Source: Antedon mediterranea (Eukaryota; Echinodermata; Crinoidea; Comatulida; Antedonidae). From it: a stretch of 64,000 nt of DNA. Under the pieces are notes generated by a model that saw only the letters and a list, made by a program, of their open reading frames with translations, made no database searches and was not told the origin of the DNA. Shown one piece after another: positions 1-10,789 of this stretch; within the stretch, counting starts at the first letter, position 1; the number at the start of each line of letters is the position of its first letter. The stretch spans positions 4,441,001 through 4,505,000 of the forward strand of contig NC_092680.1 of the NCBI RefSeq assembly GCF_964355755.1, given 5' to 3'. Both the position numbers and the translations under genes were made by a program.

Positions 1-214
1 AAGAATATTTACGACCAAACTATATGAATAAAAATGTTACCAAACGTAATAGTAAAACTCGTTCTTACCAGCGAAATATTGACAGTGATATCAATAGTAA
101 CCCGTTAAAACTATTTTCTAGGAAATGTTAATATTTAATTTATTTGTTTTATTTTCTATTGGACAAATCGCACGGAAAACATCTCATAGATATGACATTA
201 AGATCTCGTTCTCC

Positions 215-385
215 CATAACCTAGAGGATCATGGGGCGTAGCAGATGAGATACAGTGCAGTAAGTCCTTCCATATAGGGGAATTAGGGGATACGATACTC
301 AGGCATAAGCATGGTCTCCCAGTGGTTATCACCTATCCGGGCTGGCGGAGTTTTGCTGGATGGCCATCGTTTGTTCTCCTGAACC
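215..385 (+). repeat. Dispersed repeat family I
   Basis: GGGGCGTAGCAGATGAGATA, GTCTCCCAG and CCGGGCTGGCGGAGTTTTGC followed by TGGATGGCC recur in reverse at 22916-23040. Confidence 0.5.
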
Positions 386-1150
386 GACACCCTTGTAGTT
401 GATTTTAGTGCCAACTGGGCGTTGCATGCTCTAAAAGGAGTTAAGATAACTAAATGAAAAACAGTCCATCATTTATAAACGCGTTGATGGAATGTTATTC
501 ATTATTAGAGATGATAGGCTGAATTCGAATTCTTTTCTCAAAATTCATTTATAAAACGTGTTGATGAAATTACTTAACGATGTAAAGTAAACTTTTGCCC
601 AAAATGTAGGCGGCATTCAATTTTTTTTCCACGATGGAAGCAACAGGAAATTTAACCGAATGATGCACAAGCATTCTTTTGTAAACAAAGCCATTTTTTA
701 TATATTTAAAAAAAAAAATAATTATCACAACATTGCATGTGCTTATGTCATCATCAAACATGTTCCATTATTAATGTTTGAAATTACACCAATTACATAT
801 TCTTTCGGAATTATTGAAATATAATACATTTAGATACGTGTTGTCATAATATAGCATTAAATAAAGACATATGGGCATAACGGGATATGTTTTAAGTCAA
901 GATATAATTTGTTTTTAAATTACTCATGTTCTTTGATCAGTTTTAGTCTTTAGGGACGAACAAGATAGATTTGACTATAAAGACATCTTAGACCTCTCAT
1001 TCGTCATTATCTAGACAGATATTTCTAACACCTAAGATAGCATATTTCATTTTTGTTTAAAGAATCATAATTTGACATTATTTGTATACGTCAATCTGCA
1101 TTGAAAATTTAACCACTGGCGTACCATTATTTGTGCACAATTGCGTCCAC
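386..1150. other. No gene seen
   Basis: AT-rich sequence with homopolymer runs. The open frame at 570-761 (minus) has no recognisable features. Confidence 0.5.
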
Positions 1151-1152
1151 TA

Positions 1153-1308
1153 AAGCTCTGTCTACACTATCAAACTTTATGTGACAACAAAGTATTATAT
1201 ACGCAAATAATTGTAGTGATATGCTTGGTAGTGATATGACATCATCAGGTCCATATAGGCCTATGGGCACATAACGTTTTTTGAAAAAGTTTGATAGTGT
1301 AGACAGTT
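1153..1308. mobile_element. Family A inverted-repeat MITE
   Basis: Terminal repeats AAGCTCTGTCTACACTATC and GATAGTGTAGACAG with TA at the left edge; the right end is decayed. The core has the TAGTGATATG and ACATCATCA family motifs. Confidence 0.75.
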
Positions 1309-2737
1309 TAGGTAGAAGATACCTTGCTGTAGCTTCTAACTACATCATGGAATGTAAGCCATTGAGGTCACAGTTTGTTTTAAACGATTGTAACATTGAA
1401 GAATATTTAATTTGGAGAACATCTCGTAAAAATGTATGAAACATAAAGATGAATTAAAAAGTTCGCTCACAAAAAAATATTTATTTTTCTTATTAAAGTT
1501 CCAGTTGATAATTGTTTTATTAGTTTACAAGTATCCTTTCAGTGATAAAATCATGAACATGTAGAAATTCACCAGACATTTCTTTTAAGGAAATTGATAT
1601 CGGCTTTTGCCTTTGCAAGTTTCTTGATGGTGAAAGTAAAGTAATTACTGACTTTGTTGTAACTTATAAATAATTCATGTAAGTTACACTATGTTCAATA
1701 AAATATGAGTTAGTGTACGGTCTATAATAGTTTTAGTTCACTCGAAAACGTATGCCTATTTTCTTAGACTCTGTAAATTGTCAGCCCGAAGATATGGTTT
1801 GTATAATTGCAATATGAACTGTAAATAACGCAAGCAATTTAACTTCATTTCATATTGAGGTGTAAAATGCATGAACCTGAAACATAATATCTTGCTGCTG
1901 AGAATTGAAAACACTTACTGCATACTAACCTGAGGGTAAATGTTTATATTATTTAATAGCTAAATGGCCGGCTCAATTAAGTCCATTAGTGGGGTTTGAG
2001 ATATCCGTTTATTTTCAAAAACATGGAGGTATTTAGAAGTAATGTATATTACTCAAAGGTCTCTCAAACATTGAGAAAAACATGTTATAATCTATTTGTG
2101 GTATTACCTTGAAATTGTAAAGGTCGCGTGGTCTTGTAAGTATTTCATACAGCAATTAATTATTAATGTAGGCCTAAGGATATCATAATTCATAATTTTA
2201 ATTGACTTTGCAAGTCCAGTGACTACTACCAGCAGCCTAAACTTGCCCCAAGTCTATAGTTATTTCGATTTTCGAGGCTTGTCGATGTTTGTCTGGAAAT
2301 TAGTTAAGTATAGGTATGAAACGCCATATGTGCCAAAATATTTATCTTTTTACTAATATCAATTGAAAACTCAGTCTGGAACCCAGACTACCAGTAACCT
2401 ACCGTCAGTCGTATATTTATCCAACGACTTCCATTGGTTGACTCGACTAATATAATATCAGCTATATTGATCCAGCGACTTCCCCCAGTAAATATCTCGA
2501 AATTAGGTTACGCAATTAGGCCTAGAACTGTTTAAATACCATAATTGTGAGCCCAAGCCTTTTCTCCTTTTAATTATCATTTACGTTATTTCATAATAGA
2601 ACGATGAAATGAAACGCTTAAAATGATGCAAACACGACTGCGAAATTCGTCATTAAATGTCCATTCCTTCTTATGTTTATTATTGGGAGATATGCACTTG
2701 TATTAGTATTTGTTTTACTTCTCAAATTTAGCATACG
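1309..2737. other. No gene seen
   Basis: AT-rich spacer without convincing frames, splice-bounded exons or repeats. Confidence 0.5.
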
Positions 2738-2772
2738 TTGTTATTACTATGTGACGTCGGAATATGTATATG

Positions 2773-2813
<41 letters not shown>

Positions 2814-2912
2814 CCATTGAGATCCAGCCACTGATACCCACAGCATTGTCATTTTTTTCAGTAATTTGCCTTTGGATTTGTATATATATATATATATATA
2901 TATATTGTTTTT
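2738..2912 (+). repeat. Dispersed repeat with (TA)n, Penelope-like tail candidate
   Basis: ATCCAGCCACTGATACCCAC, AGCATTGTCATTTTTTTCAG, then TTTGGATTTG and (TA)n. The same block occurs in reverse at 20622-20790. Confidence 0.45.
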
Positions 2913-3744
2913 CTTTATTTTTATAATATGCTAATGTAGATACTTGTAAATGGTTCTTGAACTATGGAGAATTTTGTACTCTGTATTCTTTTTCCGAAAT
3001 AAAAAGATGAAATGATATAATGTTGAACATTTTAAATGTTCGCATACTAAATTATGGCATTTCTTTGAAAATAAAATGAGCTAGCCTTAATTTTTTATAT
3101 GGAAATTTAACACGTTACATGCATTAGCTGAGACGTTTTAATTGATTTCTAGTCGAAAACAGTGGTCAGTTGTTAGTTGTCAAAATGTTTTAAATGAATG
3201 AGCAATCACGTATAAGGCGTCGGTTTGCGGTTTGGCGCTAATGGAGAAATAGTACGTTATCGTCACGTAACTAGTCTTCCTCTACAATAGTGTATGCTTA
3301 GCTGTCACTGAATGCCCACTATAACAGGTGATAAGATACTCCGACATGGACTAGTGATGCAAATGAAAACAAATCTACCTTACGTAATACAATTGAAGTA
3401 AGATAAAACGTGTTAAAAATCCAACAAGAAATTACTTACCTGTCGTTGATTATTCGATCGACGTTCGAAAAAAATTAACTGCAGATCTGTTCAAAAAAAT
3501 CTCAGCATTAATGTCAATTGGAAGTTCTAATGGTTGTAACTCAGCTTGTCCTCAAATCGTCACAGTTTGCCGCCAATTGATTCGCAAATTTCTTTATTTT
3601 TTGACTTGAATGTTTTAGCAGAGAGCAAGGAATTAAGATACAAGGATGCATGCATCTCCCTACGGATAAGCGACATGACAACAACAGCGGAATAATAATT
3701 TGGCTTTATTAAAATAAATATCATACTTTTCCATAACTACCCAC

Positions 3745-4170
3745 AAACTGTAAAACTGTAAAAATATACTCACAAAATTTCGTTTAGGAGTGTTAGATTC
3801 GGAAATAGAAAAGGGAAGATGGAACAAAATCCCACTTCAAAACCGTTTATGTAAATTATGCAATATGAATTCTATTGAAGACGAATTTCATTTTATGTTA
3901 GTCTGTCCATATTATTCCGAACTCAGAAACTTATATATTCCTAATTTTTATCACACGTTCCCTTGTAATAAGTTTTATTTTTTAATGTGCAACACTAGAG
4001 TAGTCCAAGATTTAGCAAATTTTGTTTATCTAGCTTACGAAAATAGAAAATATTATTTTGCAACCCAACCAGAAAATATTATTGTATGATTTGTATGTAA
4101 GATATAAGGGCCAGAGGCCTAAATATTGTAGAAATAAAACCCCGTTAGGGGAACGATTGATTGATTGTAA
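3745..4170 (+). pseudogene. 5'-truncated LINE: C-terminal zinc-binding end of reverse transcriptase ORF
   Basis: The frame through 3790-4089 ends with NRLCKLCNMNSIEDEFHF, then MLVCPYYSELR, a CxxC...H...C zinc-binding pattern common at the C-terminus of non-LTR retrotransposon proteins. A 3' UTR with AATAAA-like sequence and a GATTGATTGATTG tail follows. No catalytic domain is present. Confidence 0.7.
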
Positions 4171-4204
4171 ATAATTTATATTTGTTTATAAACTTCTTTT
4201 TTCC

Positions 4205-4490
4205 ATTTTAACAGTGTTACACTGTAAAAATAGTGTTTAAATCTTAAACATCTATAATTGTATACCCACTTTTTCCACACATTTAGCTTTTAAACACGTA
4301 GTTACATGTTTAGCGTGTTTGAAACCTAAACGTGTTTATAGCTATATGTTGTTTTCCTCCACTCTTCTAAAACCTAAACGTGTCTTTATGTTGCTCCACG
4401 TGTTTAACACGTCACTGATATGTTGAGTTGGATACAGACAACATGTTTAGAATGTATTTAGAACCTAAACATGTTCATATTCAAATTTCT
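4205..4490 (+). repeat. Imperfect short repeats around AACCTAAACGTGTTTA
   Basis: Three spaced versions of AACCTAAACGTGT or AACCTAAACATGT, and related CACGTGTTTAACACG. It may be a decayed inverted-repeat element; 43200-43310 has a similar CATACCCACTTT...AACATCTA stretch. Confidence 0.35.
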
Positions 4491-5789
4491 AAAATAACAA
4501 CTTTTATATTTGTTTCCGAGAACTAGAAGGATTATTTCAACAAATTGTTTTACACATTCTCTTTTTTTACAACACAAAACTTTGCAAGATGTTATATTCA
4601 ATATTAAATTTCAGTAATTGTTCCGCTCAATTTACAGCAATTTTATAGTTGGCGTGCAATGAGGTATACCGTGTATGGCCGTGGGCTAAACGATTCATAC
4701 TACATATTAATGACTACTTCGCTTAAAAATCTGTATTTTTTAAGATTGTGATGTATAGCACCAAACTAAAGCTGTAGCCTTTTGACGTTGACTTGGCATT
4801 GGCGCTAAAGATCAATAATATTTTTTCAGTTTCCAGTTAAGCTTGAGGACCAAAAATAATACATTTATACTAGTAACAATTTACATTTATATTTACAGTA
4901 TTACCCTTTATATTGTTTTTATTTTAAGGATGTCTTTGATTAAGGTAAATATTATTTTAAGCACAGGTTTTCTTTTGAGTTTGTTGTGCTTTAATTAGTG
5001 CATAAAAGGTACATAATAGACAAATAACAACATATTATGTTTGTTTATTATGTATAAAAGAATATTATGTTAACAAGTGTTTTCCCATCGGCGCATGCTC
5101 CTTGACGTGCACGACATCAATCAAATTTCAGCCGTTATCTTGTTAAAATTAAACTGTATTTTAATTCATTCAAATGTCTTATAATTATTTGATCAGATGG
5201 TTGTGTGTTTACCGTTGCCTAGTGACGCTGTGTTGAACCATCGATCATATGTATGTCGTTCCTATCAACGTAAATTAACAAACTACGACTACAGGTAAAT
5301 TGTACGTATCCTCACGAGAGAATTTATACATTCATTATGTTTAATTTGTTTATATAAATTTAGTATGATTGCTGTATAGGTTATATTAAAGACTAGGATA
5401 GCAACTAAATTTTTTTATGACAAGGTAAATCTGAAACCATCGCGTCGGTTTAGACAAACATAATTGTGATCCTTACTTGTTAGTATAGGTTGACAACATG
5501 TTCTATTAACGCGTTCCTTGCTGGTTTCCTGTAAACTCTTTAATAATTGAGATAACGCGTTTTTGTAGTGTTGTAACGCAATAAAAACGTACCACGAGAT
5601 TCGTTATAATACTACTTTGGTTATAAATACTTTGGCGGTTCATGATGCAAGCAAAACTTTAACTTCTTTATAAAAAAGACAGAAATCAAACCGAGCTTAT
5701 TGTCAATGCTTGTTTTGATATATGACATGTGACCATTCATCACACACACTCACATACATAAATATTTTAAACAAGAAATCTCCATACCA
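4491..5789. other. No gene seen
   Basis: AT-rich spacer; scattered TATGTTTATTATG motifs only. Confidence 0.45.
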
Positions 5790-6085
5790 CACACATATAA
5801 TAATAATATCCTGGATTTATATAGCGCCTAATGCTAAACATTATTACCCCAGTCATTTTTTTTTTATCAAACACCTATGGAAACATACTCCCATAATGCA
5901 GCTATAGTAATCAGCGCAAAGTTGTCTTGATCTAACCGGGTTCCCATTTATACACCTGGGTGGAGAGAGGCAAACGTAAGTAAAGTATCTTGCCTAAGGA
6001 TACAAGCAGTGAGAGAGTTGGATTCGAACCTTGATCTCACTATCACAGTAGTCGAACGTCCAACCCACTGCGCCACTCGAATCGT
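5790..6085 (-). mobile_element. tRNA-derived SINE (type S2)
   Basis: On the minus strand an A-box-like TGGCGCAGTGGG and a B-box GGTTCGAATCC are spaced as in a tRNA. A conserved body (CTTAGGCAAGATACTTTAC region) follows. The 3' end is GCGCTATATAAATCCAGG plus an ATT microsatellite, so the tail resembles the local LINE family, its likely source of reverse transcriptase. Confidence 0.75.
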
Positions 6086-6835
6086 GTTGTGCTATCACAA
6101 CAGGAAAAATGAACAACATTATGAGGCACGATCTATCGGAAGATCGAGGTATGTCCACTTTCACGTCCTAATAAGAAAATCTAATTAAAATCGCAACGAA
6201 AGTTATTAAATAATTAAACATGACTGCGTTGAATATTTATTATTATACTTTGGAACGCAATTAATGATATCGACTACGCCAATCGAAGTTGGTGATCAAT
6301 GGTTCCCGTTGTCCTTTTTATTACGTCATACCGTGTCCTGGACGCAGACATGTCACGCATCCTAATCACGTGATTAACTTGTATACGAGTACGTATCTCA
6401 TCTTAATTTGATGGGACATTTAATTACTATTTATTATTATTATTTTATTTGATTTCGGAAATGTCAGGCGTTAAATCGATATAACATTTCTTTAAACAAA
6501 AAAGAAGTTCATGGGATTCGAACACCATACATCGACATACATACCATAGTCTAATCCAGTCGACTACACAGATGGATCGACTGTTTCCTAATATCTATGC
6601 GTACTAACATAATATTAATATAGAGATTAGGATTTCAATGTGTTTATAATTTAAAATATAATGGAATACAATGAATGACCAAGAAAATTAATACTAAATA
6701 GACCAACTCACCTAACTGGAGCCCAATGAATCAGCTCAATTTGTTTACACGGCCAGAATTGTTACATTCTCAATTACAGTACTTCTTTTTCATTGATGAA
6801 TTATCTCTGCAGCTTTGAACAGCCATGTGTGAACA

Positions 6836-8382
6836 TCTATATATAAATTTACGTAAGGGCAAAATTCGGTAAATCGCGCCTTACTTTTAGAATTTTTACT
6901 CGATGGTATGTAAAGTTGGTTCGTACTTTCGGTACTGATTTTAACCGCCTGATGTAACCCTGTTTACTAATTAAATTAAGTTAGATAATTAGTTATTGAC
7001 GATTAAAACGAATTTAGGTTCAAAGATTTGCCCCAAATAGGGGTGTTTTCCGATCGTGGTATACACTGTCTAATGGATGTCCATCTTGAAAAATACCCGC
7101 CACAAAAATGCGAGGAGGCTTCGCATTTTTCTATCTCCTCCTACGATAATTGTTTTTAATAGCTGAAAACCGGTTGAACAGTTCGAGTACAGCATCATAA
7201 TGTTGAAGACAGGCCGATTTTCTTTAAAAAATACTATTTTGATACATTTAATATACGTTTTTACAAATGTATTGATTTGTGATGAATGGAACATTCCAAA
7301 TTATTTGGTTTAACCATACAGGTATAGATTTAGATTTATGGGCCTCCTTGGAGAATAAACATAAATAGTATTGCAATGCTGTACAATACTGTTAAGGTAT
7401 TAACCACTTTTGATCGCAATTTGAATCGCAAATGTCTTACTGTGAGTGTTGGTACTGTTAGATGTAATATAAAAATATATACAAATAAACTTTATTACTG
7501 TGAGTGTGGGTAGGCCCTACTGTTAGATTATAAACATATAATATACAAATAAACATTCCAAATTATTTGGTTTAACCATAGAGGTATAGATTTAGATTTA
7601 TGGGCCCCCTTGGAGAATAAACATAAATAGTACTGCAATGCTGTACAATACTGTTAAGGTATTAACCACTTTTGATCGCAATTTGAATCGCAAATTTCTT
7701 ACTGTGAGTGTTGGTACTGTTAGATGTAATATAAAATATATACAAATAAACTTTATTACTGTGAGTGTGGGTAGGCCCTACTGTTAGATTATAAACATAT
7801 AATATACAAATAAATAAACGTTATTACTGACAGTTGCTTCTCAACGTTTGTATTAATTAATAATTTAAAAATATATAAACGTCGTAGTGGTGTATCGTTA
7901 CATGTACTTTACTATTTCAATCGACTATGACAGTGAGAGTTTTAACAAAGTACCGTATTAAATCGTAAATGTTTTACTGTATTTAGTGGTATATTATTTA
8001 TAGGCCTATAAAACATTAAAAACAATATTTCGTTACTGAGTGGATAAGAATATATTTTAAAATGTTTCCTCTTTGTACCTATCTTCTTTCCCCATCCCTC
8101 AACCCTTAATGTTACATACAAAACACAAATTGGGTTTGTTTAAATGAGTCCGAATAAAAAAATTTGTTTCTCTCTCGGAAGTAATTCCCAGGGTGCTAAT
8201 TTTGGTTGACTACATAAATCATTGTGTATATTTATTCGTTTCTGTAAACGACAATGTATTATAGTCCTGCGGTACGTACATTTGAAATCTCCATTTTTTT
8301 CTCGCTGGAAATACTGTGTATTCGAGAACCATCTGTGGGCACGACCTAGATGGTACGCGAGCGAAGCGAGCGTGCCATCTAG
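6836..8382 (+). mobile_element. Non-autonomous Helitron, copy 1
   Basis: Starts TCTATATATAAATTTACG just after an A and ends CCATCTAG just before a T, the TC...CTAG termini and A/T insertion of Helitrons. The 3' end forms a stem: GATGGTACGC pairs with GCGTGCCATC. No helicase frame is present. It carries a 262-bp tandem duplication (7292-7553 and 7554-7812) that copy 2 lacks. It lies downstream of gene A. Confidence 0.75.
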
Positions 8383-9604
8383 TAATGTAAATTTAAAGTA
8401 CCATTGCTAATTGATGAACCTAAAAAGAACGCTCAAGTAGATAGTCAATAGAGTAGCCAATTTAAAGAGCTTACTGACAAATTGTCCAAATTAGGTCTGT
8501 TTTACATATGAAAGAGGGATCCATTATGCCATAATTTGACTTGTTATCATTATTATGTTTATGAAGGTTTTTAACCATGATAATATTCCATTAAGGTAGG
8601 AGCATCATAGTACAATACTCGTATATTTTAGCAAAATAAGTGGAATAGAGGGGGCTATGCTTTTTGCAAAATATGTGAATAATGGAAATATACGCAAACT
8701 TTGTGCGTATTTTGTTATTGCTCCTCAACCCCCACTTTAAAATGTAGTTATTGTCCCATATTCTGTTTAGATTCATTATTTGATTTCCGATGTTCCTGTT
8801 CTTAGAGTTTTCTACAGGTAACGTTCCCCTCCACCGGAGCGTTAAAAGTATCGTAATCCATTCTATTCTCGTAAAATTCATGTTAGGAAAACATCCTTTT
8901 TTAGTTGACACAAATAGCAAAAATTACTGGTTACTCTACCGTATCGGTCTCGGTTCTTTTAATTTATTAATTTAAGATGAAGAGACAGTTGATTCATTTT
9001 GTATTTCTTACAATGCAATTTCATTTTGTTAACCACCTTTGACTTGATAGTTGATGTAGTAATTTGAATTAACACAAGGATAATCATTCAATCCAATTTG
9101 TTTTTCTCTTTATGGACTATTAAGTTTTTTAATCGCGTGAAAGCAAAACCAACTAATAGCACAGCGTGTTAAATAATCATAAATATTCATAGTTTGTTAT
9201 CCCATAGAAATAAATTACATACACGTTTCTATCTTTTCTCAGGTACACGGTATTATCCACCTCAAATTCGTGATTTATTTTAAATATTATTTTGATTTGT
9301 CTTATATGTATAAATTCCCAGTGATACAATTTCATTTTTAAAAACGCACCAGTGAGTCGTTCTCATATGTCGTTAAATCTATCTGGGATACTATGATTTG
9401 AAATATTCATATTTTCTTATTTCAATGCCTACACTTTTACAAGACAATTGTGTGCCCAAAGGTCTTGCGTGAATCAGCTCACACACTTTATAATACATTG
9501 CTTAAATTATTTTGAGAAAGTTGAATGGTTGTGATTTTATCATTGATGTTGATTTTAATGAACAAGTACCAACAGATTTGTGTATAACTAGGCCCTCTTC
9601 TCTA
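8383..9604. other. No gene seen
   Basis: Overlapping small frames on both strands at 8591-8975 show no domain or codon bias; otherwise AT-rich spacer. Confidence 0.45.
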
Positions 9605-9781
9605 AAGCGTGGGTCCCACTAGCGACGCAACACAAGGGACGTAACGCAAGTGAATTGACCAATCACAAGCGATAGCTTATTCGCTTGTGATTTCTAACTG
9701 TCTATAACTTCGCTTGTCATTGGTTAAAACGCTTGCGTTGCGTTTACGTCCTTGCGTTACGTTCTAGTGAGAACTAAGCTT
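9605..9781. mobile_element. Family B inverted-repeat MITE (first of a pair)
   Basis: AAGCGTGGGTCCCACTAGCG at the left and GTTCTAGTGAGAACTAAGCTT at the right edge, with inner CACAAGCGAT...CGCTTGTGAT arms. It shares a TA with the adjoining element. Confidence 0.78.
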
Positions 9782-9783
9782 TA

Positions 9784-9986
9784 AGCGTGGTTTCCACTAG
9801 CGACGCAACGTAGAGACGTATTGACGCAAAGTTCTGTATTGCGTAATCACAAGTAGGAACCGACGACGCAACCGTGCTGCTGCACCGGTGGCTGCACACA
9901 TCGCAGGTTTGATTTCACGCTGGCAGAGGCAAACACAATTATTGAAAGTATTTTCTTACGTTGCGTCGCTAGTGGAAACCAAGCTT
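9784..9986. mobile_element. Family B2 MITE (second of a pair)
   Basis: Same ends as family B (GTGGTTTCCACTAGCGACGC / GCTAGTGGAAACCAAGCTT) but a different core with GTATTGCGTAATCACAAGT and TCGCAGGTTTGATTTCACG. TA flanks both sides. Confidence 0.72.
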
Positions 9987-10458
9987 TACACCGAAGATGT
10001 TTCCCTGTAAAAAGATGAACACAACTGAACTTGTTGGTTCCATCATACACTACATACATGAAAAAAAACATACATTATGTATAACGTTTTATAATAACAA
10101 GTATCAAACATATCCATTGTTTAAGATAATTCTAAGCAATTATAATTAAATTAATTAATTCAGCAACAAAAAATATAAATGTTTTATTTACATTTACAAC
10201 ACAAATAGAATCACATTTCAGATTTGTAAACTGATGAGTGACCAAATGAATAAGAAATCAATTATGAATATATACTACTGTATGTATAATTACAATTATC
10301 GAAATATTTATCAAATTCATTTTATATGCTACAATTCATAACATGGCCACTTTTATATTGGAACAGAATAATTTTAAATTATTATATTTATATACAAGTA
10401 ACAGCTCACAAGTATTAAAAAATAAATACCGAAAAGATTTAGTTTTAAGAAAGTAGTA

Positions 10459-10464
10459 TTTATT
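10459..10464 (-). promoter_or_regulatory. Candidate poly(A) signal of gene A
   Basis: AATAAA on the minus strand only 12 nt after the stop codon. This close spacing would give a very short 3' UTR. Another AATAAA near 10186 could serve instead. Confidence 0.35.
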
Positions 10465-10476
10465 GAACTTTAATTT

Positions 10477-10789
10477 CTACAAGTCTGGCATTGAAACTAG
10501 AGTACTGTCATTTTGAACGACTTGGTATATATAATCATTACTTCGTGTTAGATTTAAGTAATTGCTACTGCCGATGACACATTCGGATCCGTCTTGGTCT
10601 TCGGTTAGACCCGAGTCTGCTCGCTTCATGATGTGCATGGCAGGGATGTCAAAGGAGTAGTTGCTTTCTTTCATCTTATCAGCAGGTACTTCGTACGTTA
10701 CGCATGTCACTGGTTTCGATGGTGCGTGATCACGTCTTAAGCTAGTGTAAGTTCCGTCTGCGCTGTACTCAAGTATTCGTGGAAGACCG
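10477..10789 (-). CDS. Gene A exon 7: cytoplasmic tail and stop
   Basis: Last exon, entered in phase 2 after AATTTTCAG; 103 residues and a stop. The tail holds seven tyrosines, including Y275 (YEVP), Y320 (SNYLNL, fits the S/I/V/LxYxxI/V/L consensus and the YxN Grb2-type pattern), Y329 and Y331 (DYIYQ). It ends in Met-Pro-Asp-Leu. Confidence 0.85.
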
